From Telluria aromaticivorans (GTDB taxonomy: Bacteria > Pseudomonadota > Gammaproteobacteria > Burkholderiales > Burkholderiaceae_D): a stretch of DNA of 64,000 nucleotides. Made by a program: the position numbers and the translations under genes. Below are positions 8,111-16,908 of the stretch, piece after piece. Location: positions 620,001 to 684,000 of the forward strand of contig NZ_JABAIV010000001.1 in the NCBI RefSeq assembly GCF_013003915.1, given 5' to 3'. Below the pieces are notes generated by a model. It saw nothing but the letters and a program-made list of their open reading frames with translations, was not told the origin of the DNA and ran no database searches. Every line of letters begins with the position of its first letter. Position 1 is the first letter of the stretch.

Positions 8111-9685
8111 ATGTCGGAAGATGATCGTAACGAAATACTGATGGCGCCCGCCGGACAGAAAATGGCCCGGGGCCAGGTTGCCGCGCACAAGCTGGCGCCC
8201 GCGCTCAACGGCGCCGGCTTCGCCTACCGGCACGACTGGGGCGCCCGGCATGGCCAGTGGATCCTCCAGATCGACTGGCTGGCCGTCACTCCGCGCTCGC
8301 AGGTGTTCGTGGCGATCGGCGAAGGCGTCGCGGGCGGCCCGGACGCCGGCAAGTTCATCGGCGCGGCCCGCTACACCGTGCACAACGTGGCCCCGCGCAC
8401 CGGGGGCATCGACCTCTGGGTGAACATCGAGTGGGAGGCGGATATCCCGCTCTACGTCGACTACCTCGTAATCAACCCGGAAGACCTCACGGCCAGGACG
8501 GTCCAGGTGACCGTGCAGCGCCACAGCACCGTGCCGCTCACCGAGGAAGACGCCGACCGCATCCTGGCCGACATGGGGAGCACGCTCCAGAACGCCGATT
8601 CCGGCGCCGACGTGGCCACCCGGGTCCAGTTCGTGCGCAACGGCCCGGTCCAGGTATTGCCGGACACGGTCGCCGCGACCATCCAGACCGAGGCCCAGCT
8701 GATCGACCTGCTCAATACCGGCACCGGGGTCAAGCTGGTCCAGGCCATCCGCTGGTGCGGCGGCCCGGGCGGTTCGATCATCGGCTGCGCCCCGCTGGGC
8801 AGCCCGACCGTCAATGTCGTGGCGGTGCGGTTTACCCCCAGCATGGAAGGCATCCTGTGGGTCCACGAGTATGGCCATAACGCCGGCATCGGCCACCGCA
8901 GCGACGATACCCGCGCGGTCATGTACCCGAGCATCGGCGCCGACCACAACGTGATCAACGGCGCCGAATCCGGGCGCTACCTGGCCGGCCCGGCCACCAT
9001 TACCGGCGCCGTGATGACGTCATGTGATTGCGACGGCGCGGGGATCCAGCCGCCGAAGGAGGTGCGCGAGTTTGTGTCGCGCCACTGGGTCGAGGGCATC
9101 CCCTACCTGGCCGCTTCGCAGTACACAGAGCAGGACGCGAAGATCCTGCTGGACTGGCTGGTGAACGAGCCCGGGCAGCACGAGGAATTCCTGCCCGAGA
9201 TCGTCACCACGCTCTGCTTCATCGGCAGCGAGCTGGCCGTCAAGCCCCTGCTCGACTTCGTGCACAGCCCGTGGGCCGGCCGCGCGGCCTTCAATGCGAA
9301 GAACGCCGTCCTGATCCATCTCGGCGACCTGGTCAACCGGTCCGGCAGCCAGGCCGGGCTCGACTTCCTCACCCTGGCGGCGACCGGCATGACAACGGCG
9401 AAAGCCCTGGCCGCACCCCAGGCTGCCAATGCGGCGGCCGAGGCGGCATCGATGAAGGTGGCGGCCCCTGGCGTCGACGCCCTGGCGGCGGAACTGGCGG
9501 TGTCGGCGACCTTCGGCCTGGCGCTGGCCGGGCGCCCGGACGCGGAGCAGGTGATCGACGCCCTCACGGACGCGCCGGACGGCTGTGCCCTGGTCAAGGG
9601 GGCGGCGGTAGAGGCGGCGAAGCTGTCGCGGACCGTGCGCGCCCGGGGCCAGAAGGAGTATTACCGGATGAAGTCCGCGGGCTGA
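8111..9685 (+). CDS. Metzincin-type zinc metalloprotease with helical C-terminal region
   Basis: This 524-residue protein contains HEYGHNAGIGH, with His252, Glu253, His256, Gly259 and His262, followed by a methionine in AVMYPS (Met271). That is the HExxHxxGxxH plus Met-turn signature of metzincins. The N-terminal 240 residues look beta-rich. The region after about residue 310 is helical and repeat-like (HEAT-like impression; not proven). No signal peptide or membrane segment is seen, which is odd for a metzincin, most of which are secreted. The start at 8111 is chosen for its GGAGAAAGG site; the frame stays open upstream through the hexanucleotide tract but that part is low-complexity. It stands alone. 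Substrate unknown. Confidence 0.8.
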   Translation: MSEDDRNEILMAPAGQKMARGQVAAHKLAPALNGAGFAYRHDWGARHGQWILQIDWLAVTPRSQVFVAIGEGVAGGPDAGKFIGAARYTVHNVAPRTGGIDLWVNIEWEADIPLYVDYLVINPEDLTARTVQVTVQRHSTVPLTEEDADRILADMGSTLQNADSGADVATRVQFVRNGPVQVLPDTVAATIQTEAQLIDLLNTGTGVKLVQAIRWCGGPGGSIIGCAPLGSPTVNVVAVRFTPSMEGILWVHEYGHNAGIGHRSDDTRAVMYPSIGADHNVINGAESGRYLAGPATITGAVMTSCDCDGAGIQPPKEVREFVSRHWVEGIPYLAASQYTEQDAKILLDWLVNEPGQHEEFLPEIVTTLCFIGSELAVKPLLDFVHSPWAGRAAFNAKNAVLIHLGDLVNRSGSQAGLDFLTLAATGMTTAKALAAPQAANAAAEAASMKVAAPGVDALAAELAVSATFGLALAGRPDAEQVIDALTDAPDGCALVKGAAVEAAKLSRTVRARGQKEYYRMKSAG

Positions 9686-9720
9686 GCTCCGGTCTCCAGC
9701 ATCACGAGTAATGCTCCATG

Positions 9721-9800
9721 CCGCCGGGCCCCGGGTCCGGCGGATTGATGCGGTGGCATCCTGCACGGACAGCCGGGCCGTCTATCCTGGATGCCACCGC
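9721..9800 (+). terminator. Pair of hairpins between convergent genes
   Basis: The first hairpin pairs ccgccgggcc with ggtccggcgg (9721-9743, one G-U). The second pairs gcggtggcatcc (9750-9761) with ggatgccaccgc (9789-9800) around a 27-nt loop. They lie between the ends of the protease gene and the convergent phosphoesterase gene. No T-tract follows, so a terminator role is likely but not shown. Confidence 0.4.
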
Positions 9801-9828
9801 ACCAGGGTTTTCGCCATGAAAGCCCGGT

Positions 9829-10662
9829 CTAGAGTTCGATCACGAGTCCCGGACGGAAGGCTTCCTGTTCGCCCTTGCTCAGGTAGCCGAGCGGATTGGC
9901 GACCACGCGGCAGGACCATGGCCGGCCGCCCTCTTCGCCCCTCACCACGTAGTCGTTGACGCAGTGCAGGTGGCCGTGCATCCAGACCTGGGCCTGGGGA
10001 AACAGCGCGTCGAGCGCATTGCAGAAGCCCGCCGTGCCGGGCGTCAGGCCATAGCGCGGGTCGGCGCTGTGCAGGCTGGGGGCAAAATGGGTGACCGCCA
10101 CCGTGGCGCCGTCGAAGGGCACGCCGAGGGCGCCGCGCAGCCATTCCTGGCAATCGAGCGACATCGCGCGGATGCCTTCGGCCAGCACCAGGGCGCCGTC
10201 CTTCAGCGTCGTGTTCTTCGACAGGTAGTAATTCGCGGCCCTGAATGCCTTTTCGCGCCGCTGCAGCTGCTTGGTGAGATGCTGCTCCTGCAGCGCCAGC
10301 GCATCGAAGTCGCTCCACAGGGTGGTGCCGATGAAACGTACCCGGTCGATGACGATGGTTGCGCGGTCCAGCCATTCGATGCCGAGGCGCTCGCAGGTGG
10401 CACGCAGGCGGGCATAGGCTTCCTCGAATTCGAGTCCGTCAAACTCATGGTTGCCCGGGATGTAGAGGACCCGCGCCCGCGTCGCGCCAGGGCGCAGCGG
10501 CGAGAAGCGTTCCAGGCCGAAGTCCGGCGTTTCCAGGCGCGAGCCGGACTGGTAGGAGCCGATGTCGCCGGCCAGGATGACCACGTCGGTGTCGTCGCGG
10601 ATCGCCGGGACGAAGTGCGGATAGCGTTCGAGGTGCAGGTCGGAGAAAAGCTGGATGCGCAT
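9829..10662 (-). CDS. Calcineurin-like metallophosphoesterase
   Basis: This 277-residue cytoplasmic protein has the phosphoesterase metal-binding motifs in order: DLHLE at residues 8-12 (D-x-H), GDIGS (about 32), GNHEFD (about 72), HFAPS (about 193) and GHLH (about 233). Such enzymes hydrolyse phosphomonoesters, phosphodiesters or dinucleoside polyphosphates; the substrate cannot be told from sequence. The start MRIQLFSDLHLE is the usual one for the family. It is monocistronic and convergent with the metzincin gene. Confidence 0.9.
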   Translation of the reverse strand: MRIQLFSDLHLERYPHFVPAIRDDTDVVILAGDIGSYQSGSRLETPDFGLERFSPLRPGATRARVLYIPGNHEFDGLEFEEAYARLRATCERLGIEWLDRATIVIDRVRFIGTTLWSDFDALALQEQHLTKQLQRREKAFRAANYYLSKNTTLKDGALVLAEGIRAMSLDCQEWLRGALGVPFDGATVAVTHFAPSLHSADPRYGLTPGTAGFCNALDALFPQAQVWMHGHLHCVNDYVVRGEEGGRPWSCRVVANPLGYLSKGEQEAFRPGLVIEL

Positions 10663-10722
10663 GGTCGGCGCAGTATAGCGGCTTTCGCCTCCTGCTTGTG
10701 CCCGCCCGCTGCGCCGCCCGCC

Positions 10723-11151
10723 CTAGAAGGTGATCACGACCGAGGGCGCACTGCGCCTGGCCTCGCCATGGTAGACCGCTTCGATGTTATTCCCGTCCGG
10801 GTCGATCACGAAGGCCGCGTAGTAACCGGGATGGTAGGGACGCTCGCCGGGGCCGCCGTTGTCCCTGGCGCCGGCAGCCAGGGCCGCCTGGTAGAAAGCC
10901 TCGACCATTTTCTTGTCGCGCGCCTGGAAGGCCAGGTGATGGCGGCCGGTCGTCACGCCCATCGCCGCCTCGCTGTCCACGCTCGAGACGAACAGTTCGT
11001 CGTACCAGAACCAGCCGTCGCCGGTGCCGCCCAGCGGTACTTCCAGCGCCTCGAAGACGGCCTTGTAGAAGGCCTGGGAAGCGGGCAAGTCCCGCACCAC
11101 CAGCTGGACGTGGTCGATCAGGCGTCCTCGATGCAATTCCATTGTTTCCAT
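10723..11151 (-). CDS. VOC family (glyoxalase/bleomycin-resistance-like) protein
   Basis: This 142-residue protein has the vicinal-oxygen-chelate fold: LIDHVQLVVRDLPASQAFYKAVFEAL at the N terminus (given here in part) and GRHHLAFQARDK and IDPDGNNIEAV further on. A metal site could be formed by the N-terminal His, the mid His and the Glu of NNIEAV. The start at 11151 has an AGGAG ribosome site; the longer open frame to 11343 lacks one. The specific substrate is unknown; many members act on thiol conjugates or remain uncharacterised. Confidence 0.88.
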   Translation of the reverse strand: METMELHRGRLIDHVQLVVRDLPASQAFYKAVFEALEVPLGGTGDGWFWYDELFVSSVDSEAAMGVTTGRHHLAFQARDKKMVEAFYQAALAAGARDNGGPGERPYHPGYYAAFVIDPDGNNIEAVYHGEARRSAPSVVITF

Positions 11152-11258
11152 GCTGCTCTCCTGGAGAAGACGTTCATGAAAAACCTGCACATGCCTGGGC
11201 AAGTGTAGGAGCAAAAGCGGGGCGCGGCAAACGGCGTGCGTGTGGTGCAGGCCGGCGA

Positions 11259-11861
11259 TCACTCCTTCGGCGCAACAGGTGCCTCGTCCTGCCTGTCGAC
11301 CCTCCACGGCCCACCCAACCGCTGCTCGACATGCGACAGCCATTTGTCTTCCGCCGGCCGGCCGCCGACCACGGCGATGCGCTCGAAGCTGCGCCTGGTG
11401 ATGGGCTGGCCGTAGAACGCAAGATAGCTTTCGCCGACGGTAAACCTCGGATGGATCCGGCAGTCCATGTAGTTCGCCAGGCGTCCCCCGCCACGGCTCC
11501 AGAACGCGCCGTCGCTATGGTCGTCCGAATGGCGCGGGTTCTCGTCCGCTGTCGCTGCCGGTGAAACAATGCTGAATCGGTCCCGCGCGGGCCCGCGCAG
11601 GCGCTTGATAACGACGAAATCGTAATGGACCATCCCTCGTCGATCCGGCCTTGCCCGGACCACGGTCGCAACCGATACGTCCACCGCCTGGGCGATCTGC
11701 TCGTCCACGCTGATGAGTTGATACGCCGGAGGCGAGTAACAGGCGAAGCACTGGCCGGCACCGAGCGCGGTGAGCAGCAGTGCGGCGCAGGTTTGCCGCG
11801 CGCGCGCCGCCGGCGATCGGTGCAGGCCCGCGCTCAACGACGCAGCGGCGCGCGCACGCAT
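11259..11861 (-). CDS. Putative secreted protein of unknown function
   Basis: This 200-residue protein has a likely signal segment (TCAALLLTALGAGQCFAC, about residues 24-41). The mature part begins CYSPPAYQLIS and has alternating strand-like segments (VDVSVATVVRA, YDFVVIKRLRG, RFSIVSP) and the segment CRIHPRFTVGESYLAFYG. Cysteine-first beta-rich proteins of this kind resemble netrin/TIMP-like modules, but that is only an impression. Its start overlaps the end of the gene at 11834-12211 by 28 bp, which suggests coupling. I cannot assign a function. Confidence 0.6.
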   Translation of the reverse strand: MRARAAASLSAGLHRSPAARARQTCAALLLTALGAGQCFACYSPPAYQLISVDEQIAQAVDVSVATVVRARPDRRGMVHYDFVVIKRLRGPARDRFSIVSPAATADENPRHSDDHSDGAFWSRGGGRLANYMDCRIHPRFTVGESYLAFYGQPITRRSFERIAVVGGRPAEDKWLSHVEQRLGGPWRVDRQDEAPVAPKE

Positions 11862-12211
11862 TCCTCGACTGTCGGTGCACTGCCAACTTTCGTGGCGTAC
11901 AGGAAGTCGGACACAAGCGCGGTCACCGTCTTGTGCTCGCCGGGCGCGAGCTGGAAGCGCGGCGTCGCCTCTTTATAGCGGCAGCTGCGTTCCTTCTGTC
12001 CGTCATCGAGGAATTTTTCCTGGCATAGCGAATACAGCAGGAGGTAATGGCAGTCGCCTGCGTTGCGCGCGTTACAAGAGAAGGTGGCGTTCGTGACGCC
12101 CAGCCGGGTGGTGACTAGTTGCGGCAGGAAGTCGGCGCCCTCTGGCGCTGCGCTTGCACCGCCGCAGGCCAGGAGCGCAGCCAGCAGGGCAAAAAAGAAA
12201 GGAGTTTTCAT
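11834..12211 (-). CDS. Small secreted protein of unknown function
   Basis: This 125-residue protein starts MKTPFFFALLAALLACGGASA, a clear signal peptide ending near Ala21; the Cys in LLACGGAS also makes a weak lipobox. The mature part has four further Cys (FSCNARNAGDCHYLL, LCQEKFL, RSCRYKE) and one near the C terminus, suitable for disulfides. The start is preceded by a purine-rich stretch. It is in series with the gene at 11259-11861 and 91 bp downstream of the DUF885 gene. No family recognised. Confidence 0.7.
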   Translation of the reverse strand: MKTPFFFALLAALLACGGASAAPEGADFLPQLVTTRLGVTNATFSCNARNAGDCHYLLLYSLCQEKFLDDGQKERSCRYKEATPRFQLAPGEHKTVTALVSDFLYATKVGSAPTVEECVRAPLRR

Positions 12212-12302
12212 GGGCTGCCTGTTTTGGTTGTTCGCGGCCCGGCACGATTCCATCGGGACGCGCCCGGCGGCGGCGGATCCGCGCGCCGGGGCGGTGACTG
12301 AC

Positions 12303-14135
12303 TTAGACCTTCTTCTGGCGCGCGATCCAGCTGTCCACCAGCTCGCCCAGCACGTCCAGCGGCACCGAACCCGCGCCCAGCACCAGGTCGTGGAAGGCCG
12401 GGAGCGAGAACTTCGCACCCAGTTCCTTCTTCGCCTTTTCGCGCAGCTCGATGATGCGCAGCATGCCGATCATGTAGGCGTTGGCCTGGCCCGGCCAGGC
12501 GACATAGCGCTCGACTTCCTGGGCGCCGATGCCGTAGTCGATGCCCTGCTGGCGGGTCCAGCCCTTCGAGTGCAGGCCGGTGTCGACCACCAGGCGGCGC
12601 GCGCGGAACAGCTCCGAGCCGAGCGCCCCCAGCAGGCCGGGCACATCGCCTTCGTACCAGCCCTGCTCCACGGCCAGGCGTTCGGTGTACAGCGCCCAGC
12701 CTTCGGCATGGGCGCTGCCGCCGCTGAAGATGCGCTGGCTGCGGAATTTCGGGATGCCGGTCAGCTCCTGCTGGATCGCCAGCTGGAAGTGGTGGCCCGG
12801 GACCGCCTCGTGGTAGGCCAGGCTGCGCATGCGGATCATGTCGAAGGTCGGGCCGCGCATCGGCACCCAGAAGATGCCCGGACGGGTGCCGTCCGGCGCC
12901 GGCAGCGAATAATGCGCTGCGGCCGAGGGTTCGGTCAGCGGCGGCTCGCGGCGCACGTCGACCGGCGCGCGCGGCTTCAGGTTGAACAGCGGGGCGCTGC
13001 GGCGTTCGGCATCCTTCACCATCTCGACATAGCTGGCCAGTATCGCCGGGCGCGGATCGCCCTCGCCTTTCGGCTGGAAGCGCGCATCGAGCTGCTTCAT
13101 GCGGGTTTCGATGTTCCCTTCCGTGAGGCCGAGCGAGCGCAGGTGGCGGTCCATCTCGCCTTCGATGCGCGCCACTTCGCGCAGGCCGATCTCGTGGATC
13201 TCGTTCGGGGTCAGCTTGGTGCTGGTGAAGTTCTCGACCGCGCGCGCATAGGCCGCGGCGCCGTTCGGCAGGCGCGAGATGCCGGCCACGTCGCCGGTGC
13301 GCGGATGGATCTCGAGCATGAAGTCCTGCACGCGCTTGTAGGCCGGGCGGATGCCTTCCTCGACGATCTGGGCGGCACGCGCCAGTGCCGCCTTGCGTGC
13401 CTCGGGGCTCAGGCCTTCCATTTTTTCGGTGCGCTGGGCCAGCGAGGTGACCAGCACGTTGTCGCTTGCAGCCGGCTTGAGGAAGGTATCGACCTGGTAC
13501 TGGGCGCGCTCGAGGATGAAGCGCGGCGGGATCAGCGAGCGGGCGGCGGCGTCGCGCGCACGCGCCAGCGCTTCGTCCATGCGGGCGCCGACCTGCGCGA
13601 GGCGGGCGAGGTAGCTGTCGACGTCTTGCGCGTTGCGCAGCGGGTGGGTGGTGGTCATGAAGTTGACCAGGCCGACCTGCACCCCGCTGAACTGCGAAAA
13701 GACGAAGGCATGGTCTTCGAAGGGCTCGTTGGCGACGACGTTCTGCAGCGACCAGCGCATGACCGCAGCCGAGACGCGCTGGTTCTCGTCGAGCGGGCCG
13801 GCCATCCACGTATCCAGGCGCGCCAGCCCGGCCCTGGCATGCGCCAACGTCTTCTGGCGCTGGGCGCGGGTCAGTGGCGTCAGCTCGCGGTCCAGCTTTG
13901 CCTGCTCGGCGCCGCTGAAGTATTGCGTGGCCGTTGCACTCTGCGGGTTCAGGCGCACCCAATCTTCGGCAAACCTGTCGGCCCAGGTATCGAAGGCCTT
14001 GTTCGGCTTGGCGGCGGCCGCCTGTGCAGCAGGCGCCGCGAGGGCCGCGGTCGGCAGGCTGGCCGCGGCGATTGCGGCGGGAATGAACAGGGCGCCGACG
14101 AGGGCGCGCAGGCTGCGCTGGCTGGGGGATGGCAT
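12303..14135 (-). CDS. DUF885 family putative secreted hydrolase
   Basis: This 610-residue protein starts with a signal peptide (SLRALVGALFIPAAIAAASL, then ALAAPAAQA). DUF885 proteins resemble zinc carboxypeptidase-like enzymes; the family hallmark YHEAVPGHHFQ is present near residue 442, and the WALYTERL segment near 475 supplies the expected glutamate. The rest is helical with GIPKFR and YVAWPGQANAYMIG segments near the end, as in family members. Length is typical. The substrate, perhaps peptides, is not known. Confidence 0.9.
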   Translation of the reverse strand: MPSPSQRSLRALVGALFIPAAIAAASLPTAALAAPAAQAAAAKPNKAFDTWADRFAEDWVRLNPQSATATQYFSGAEQAKLDRELTPLTRAQRQKTLAHARAGLARLDTWMAGPLDENQRVSAAVMRWSLQNVVANEPFEDHAFVFSQFSGVQVGLVNFMTTTHPLRNAQDVDSYLARLAQVGARMDEALARARDAAARSLIPPRFILERAQYQVDTFLKPAASDNVLVTSLAQRTEKMEGLSPEARKAALARAAQIVEEGIRPAYKRVQDFMLEIHPRTGDVAGISRLPNGAAAYARAVENFTSTKLTPNEIHEIGLREVARIEGEMDRHLRSLGLTEGNIETRMKQLDARFQPKGEGDPRPAILASYVEMVKDAERRSAPLFNLKPRAPVDVRREPPLTEPSAAAHYSLPAPDGTRPGIFWVPMRGPTFDMIRMRSLAYHEAVPGHHFQLAIQQELTGIPKFRSQRIFSGGSAHAEGWALYTERLAVEQGWYEGDVPGLLGALGSELFRARRLVVDTGLHSKGWTRQQGIDYGIGAQEVERYVAWPGQANAYMIGMLRIIELREKAKKELGAKFSLPAFHDLVLGAGSVPLDVLGELVDSWIARQKKV

Positions 14136-14385
14136 TGTTTGTCTCTTCCTTTTGGTGATCGTGGAGCCGGGTGATTACCGTGCTTTTCCGCCGGGGAATC
14201 TAACATGGAAAAGTGCAGTTAAACAATGTGCACGTAGTATGTACAGAATGGCCCGTCACCGGTGCCAGACCCGGCGGGGTTATCATTCCAGATGAGCTCG
14301 CATGTTCCTGGGGCCGCCGCTGCAGCCCGGGCTTGCAAGCCTCGAGCCCATCACTGTGAAATAATATTTCAGGACCGACTTAGAA

Positions 14386-15159
14386 ATGAAATTTCCTTTC
14401 ACCGCAGCCTTGACGCTGGCCGCCCTGCTTCTGACCGCCCCGCCCGCACAGGCCGAACAGTTCAAGGTCCTGCTGTTCACCAAGACCGCCGGCTGGCACC
14501 ACGATGCAGTGCATGCAGGCGTCAGCGCGGTGCAGGAGCTCGGCAAGCTGCACGATTTCAGCGTGACCTGGACCGCGGACGCGGGACGCGTGATGAACGA
14601 TACCGAGCTGGCGAACTACCAGGCGGTGGTGTTCCTGCTGACCACCGGCGACATCCTCGACGAGGCCCAGCAGGCCGCGTTCGAACGGTTCATCCGCAAG
14701 GGCGGCGGTTTCGTCGGGGTGCACAGTGCCGCCGATACCGAATACGGCTGGCCGTGGTACACCCGGATGGCCGGCCACATGTTCCGCGTGCATCCGGCGG
14801 TGCAGACCGCGGTGCTCAAGGTGGAAAACCGCGATTTCCCCGGCATGGAGCGCTTCGCCCCGCGCAGCCTGTTTACCGACGAATGGTATGAATTCGGCCC
14901 GGCGACCTCGCCCGGGCTCACCTATTTGCTCACGGTCGACGAAACCAGCTACCGGCCCCAGACGACCTGGCCGGACCGCCAGGGCAAGGGGATGGGCCAC
15001 TTCCATCCGGTCAGCTGGTACCACCGTTACGACGGCGGCCGCGCCTTCTATACGGCGCTCGGACACCTGGGAGCCACCTACCGCGACCCGGTCTTCCTGC
15101 ACCACCTGTACGGCGGCATCTATTGGGCCGCGACGGGGCGCGGCTTCAGGGCGGAATGA
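14386..15159 (+). CDS. ThuA-domain protein, exported
   Basis: This 257-residue protein has a signal peptide (MKFPFTAALTLAALLLTAPPAQA). The mature part is a ThuA/trehalose-utilisation-like domain of the class I glutamine amidotransferase fold: VLLFTKTAGWHHDAV, AVVFLLTTGDILDE, GGGFVGVHSAADTEYGWPWY, and GHFHPVSWYHRYDGGRAFYTALGH. These are the usual signature stretches. Such domains occur in sugar-metabolism proteins and secreted hydrolase-like proteins; catalysis is unproven. It is convergent with the gene at 15167-16228 with only 7 bp between the stops. Confidence 0.88.
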   Translation: MKFPFTAALTLAALLLTAPPAQAEQFKVLLFTKTAGWHHDAVHAGVSAVQELGKLHDFSVTWTADAGRVMNDTELANYQAVVFLLTTGDILDEAQQAAFERFIRKGGGFVGVHSAADTEYGWPWYTRMAGHMFRVHPAVQTAVLKVENRDFPGMERFAPRSLFTDEWYEFGPATSPGLTYLLTVDETSYRPQTTWPDRQGKGMGHFHPVSWYHRYDGGRAFYTALGHLGATYRDPVFLHHLYGGIYWAATGRGFRAE

Positions 15160-15166
15160 ACAGCTG

Positions 15167-16228
15167 CTACCTTTTGCGCGGATAGTAGCGGCCGTCGATG
15201 AAGCTCACCACGTCGAGCGCCCCGGAAAATTCCACCATGTCCGCGCCATCGCGCGCCGGGTCGTCGAACAGCACCTTGCACTGTCCTTCGACCGCGTCGG
15301 CCACCGCCTTGCCATTGACCAGAATCGCGCCGCCATCGTCATGGAAGCAGGCCTTGATGCCGTCGTAAGGCGAGCGCTTGACGGTCTTCAGGTAGCGTGC
15401 GAAGGCCGAGATCTTCGCCTGCACGGCGGCGATCTGCGCCCGCGCCTCGCGGATCGCGGCATAGGGCATGCGCTGGCCGGGCGGCACCCGCAGCGTCCAC
15501 CAGATGCCGAGCCAGCGCCTGCCGGCATCGTCGAGCAGGATGTCGCCGCGCTCGTCATAGGCCGCCTGGATGGCCGGCAGCGAAAAATAGCCGCCGCGGC
15601 GCATCGGCACCAGCTGGTGCGCCGTCCGGCTCCGGACCGCGACCGCCCAGCCGCGCGGGACATAGGCGTCGCGTCCGGCCTCGTCCATCCCGGGGTAGGT
15701 GGCGCGGAACCACAGGTCGACCAGCGCGGGGCCGGGCGGCAGGTAGCCATGCAGCTGGCGCTGGAGCTCGAGGTAATGGCGGTAGGGGAGTTCGCTCTCC
15801 TCCGTGGGCGCCGCAGCCGCGGATAACGAATCGGCTGCTGCGGCCGGCTCCTTCGCGGCCGCACTGCCCTGCCACTGCGCGATGGCGGCGCCGAGCGACG
15901 CGGCCTCGTCCAGCACGGCGCGCAGCTCCTCGTCCGGCGCCGTCACCTGCGCGGCCAGGATGCGTTCGTAGTGCTGCGCGAGGTGGTGTGCGCGACCGGC
16001 CAGCCCGGGAGAAAGGGCGGCCTCCTTGCCGGCTGCCTTCAGGGCTGCCAGCGACATTCCCGCCTTGTGGAAAGCATAGATGAAACGGCCCGCCCGCTCG
16101 TAGTCGGCCGCCACGCCCTGTTCCGCTGCGGCGACGGGCGGCGCGGCCTGCCGTGCGCGTGCGTCGCCGCCATGCGCGGCCAGGGCAAGCAGGAAAACGC
16201 CGGCGGCAATCACATTGTTCGGGACCAT
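15167..16228 (-). CDS. Putative secreted protein of unknown function
   Basis: This 353-residue protein has a short signal peptide (MVPNNVIAAGVFLLALAAHG). The N-terminal half is helical and Ala-rich; the C-terminal half contains the aromatic-rich stretches DLWFRATYPGMDEAG, PRGWAVAVRS, RRWLGIWWTLRVPPG and ends in a basic YYPRKR. A single Cys pair (CFHDDGG, QCKVLF) is near residues 285-315. I do not recognise the family. It faces the ThuA gene convergently. Confidence 0.65.
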   Translation of the reverse strand: MVPNNVIAAGVFLLALAAHGGDARARQAAPPVAAAEQGVAADYERAGRFIYAFHKAGMSLAALKAAGKEAALSPGLAGRAHHLAQHYERILAAQVTAPDEELRAVLDEAASLGAAIAQWQGSAAAKEPAAAADSLSAAAAPTEESELPYRHYLELQRQLHGYLPPGPALVDLWFRATYPGMDEAGRDAYVPRGWAVAVRSRTAHQLVPMRRGGYFSLPAIQAAYDERGDILLDDAGRRWLGIWWTLRVPPGQRMPYAAIREARAQIAAVQAKISAFARYLKTVKRSPYDGIKACFHDDGGAILVNGKAVADAVEGQCKVLFDDPARDGADMVEFSGALDVVSFIDGRYYPRKR

Positions 16229-16476
16229 GCTGTCATCCTGTTGTTGGAATACTGCAAGCCTAGCAGGGAACCGGTGCCTGCAAATGCATGGAATGTCACG
16301 GGGCGCTGGCGGGGATCAAGGCCGGCGCCGGGGCCAGGGCCCGGGCCGTGCGCGCGCCCCGGGCGTTATCGGCTAGACTCGATTCGACAGAACCCCGGTT
16401 CGTGACAGACGCCCCGACGCCCTGCGAAGGGCTGTGTTCCACGTCCAGGCCTTCCACCGTCGACACAGGAAAAACC

Positions 16477-16875
16477 ATGCCGCCTCTATCGCATTCGGTC
16501 ACCGAAGAATTGAGCAAGCGCCTGCACCAGGCGCGCGACGACCTGCTGGAAACGCTGCGCTCGCGCACCGGCTCCGCGGACGACGATGCACCGGCCATCG
16601 GGGCGCTGGCCCACCAGGGACAGTCAGACGACGGGGCGCAGTCCGAAATGCTGAGCCACAACGAGCAGCACCTGGCCGACCACGAATCGGCGCTGCTGCA
16701 CGAGATCGGCGTCGCCATCGGCAAGCTGGAATCGGGCGGCGCCGGCATCTGCGAAACCTGCGGCTGCGACATCCCGGAGGCGCGCCTGATGGCCACGCCG
16801 ACGGTGCGCCTGTGCATCGCCTGCCAGGAGCAGCTGGAAAAAGACCAGCACACCGGCCGCGGCCCGTCGATGTGA
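16477..16875 (+). CDS. TraR/DksA-type C4 zinc-finger protein
   Basis: This 132-residue protein has a helical N-terminal part (SKRLHQARDDLLETLRS, QHLADHESALLHEIGVAIGKLE) and a C-terminal C4 zinc finger with CETCGCDI and CIACQ spaced as in DksA-like proteins. The start at 16477 follows an AGGA site. DksA-type proteins bind RNA polymerase in the secondary channel, but this is shorter than DksA and its coiled coil lacks a clear DxxDxA tip, so direct ppGpp-type regulation is uncertain. It is convergent with ccoI. Confidence 0.87.
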   Translation: MPPLSHSVTEELSKRLHQARDDLLETLRSRTGSADDDAPAIGALAHQGQSDDGAQSEMLSHNEQHLADHESALLHEIGVAIGKLESGGAGICETCGCDIPEARLMATPTVRLCIACQEQLEKDQHTGRGPSM

Positions 16876-16908
16876 GGGCGCGGGTGCAGCCGCCGGCTGC
16901 GCCTGCAC

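Noticed and set aside
12063..14174. A 703-codon plus-strand frame opposite the DUF885 gene
   Set aside because: It is rich in Arg, Ala, His and Gln with no domain, a typical antisense shadow in GC-rich DNA; the minus-strand gene has a signal peptide and family motifs.
16886..16900. Hairpin gcagcc-gcc-ggctgc between the DksA-like gene and ccoI
   Set aside because: A 6-bp stem without a T-tract is too weak to be called a terminator.
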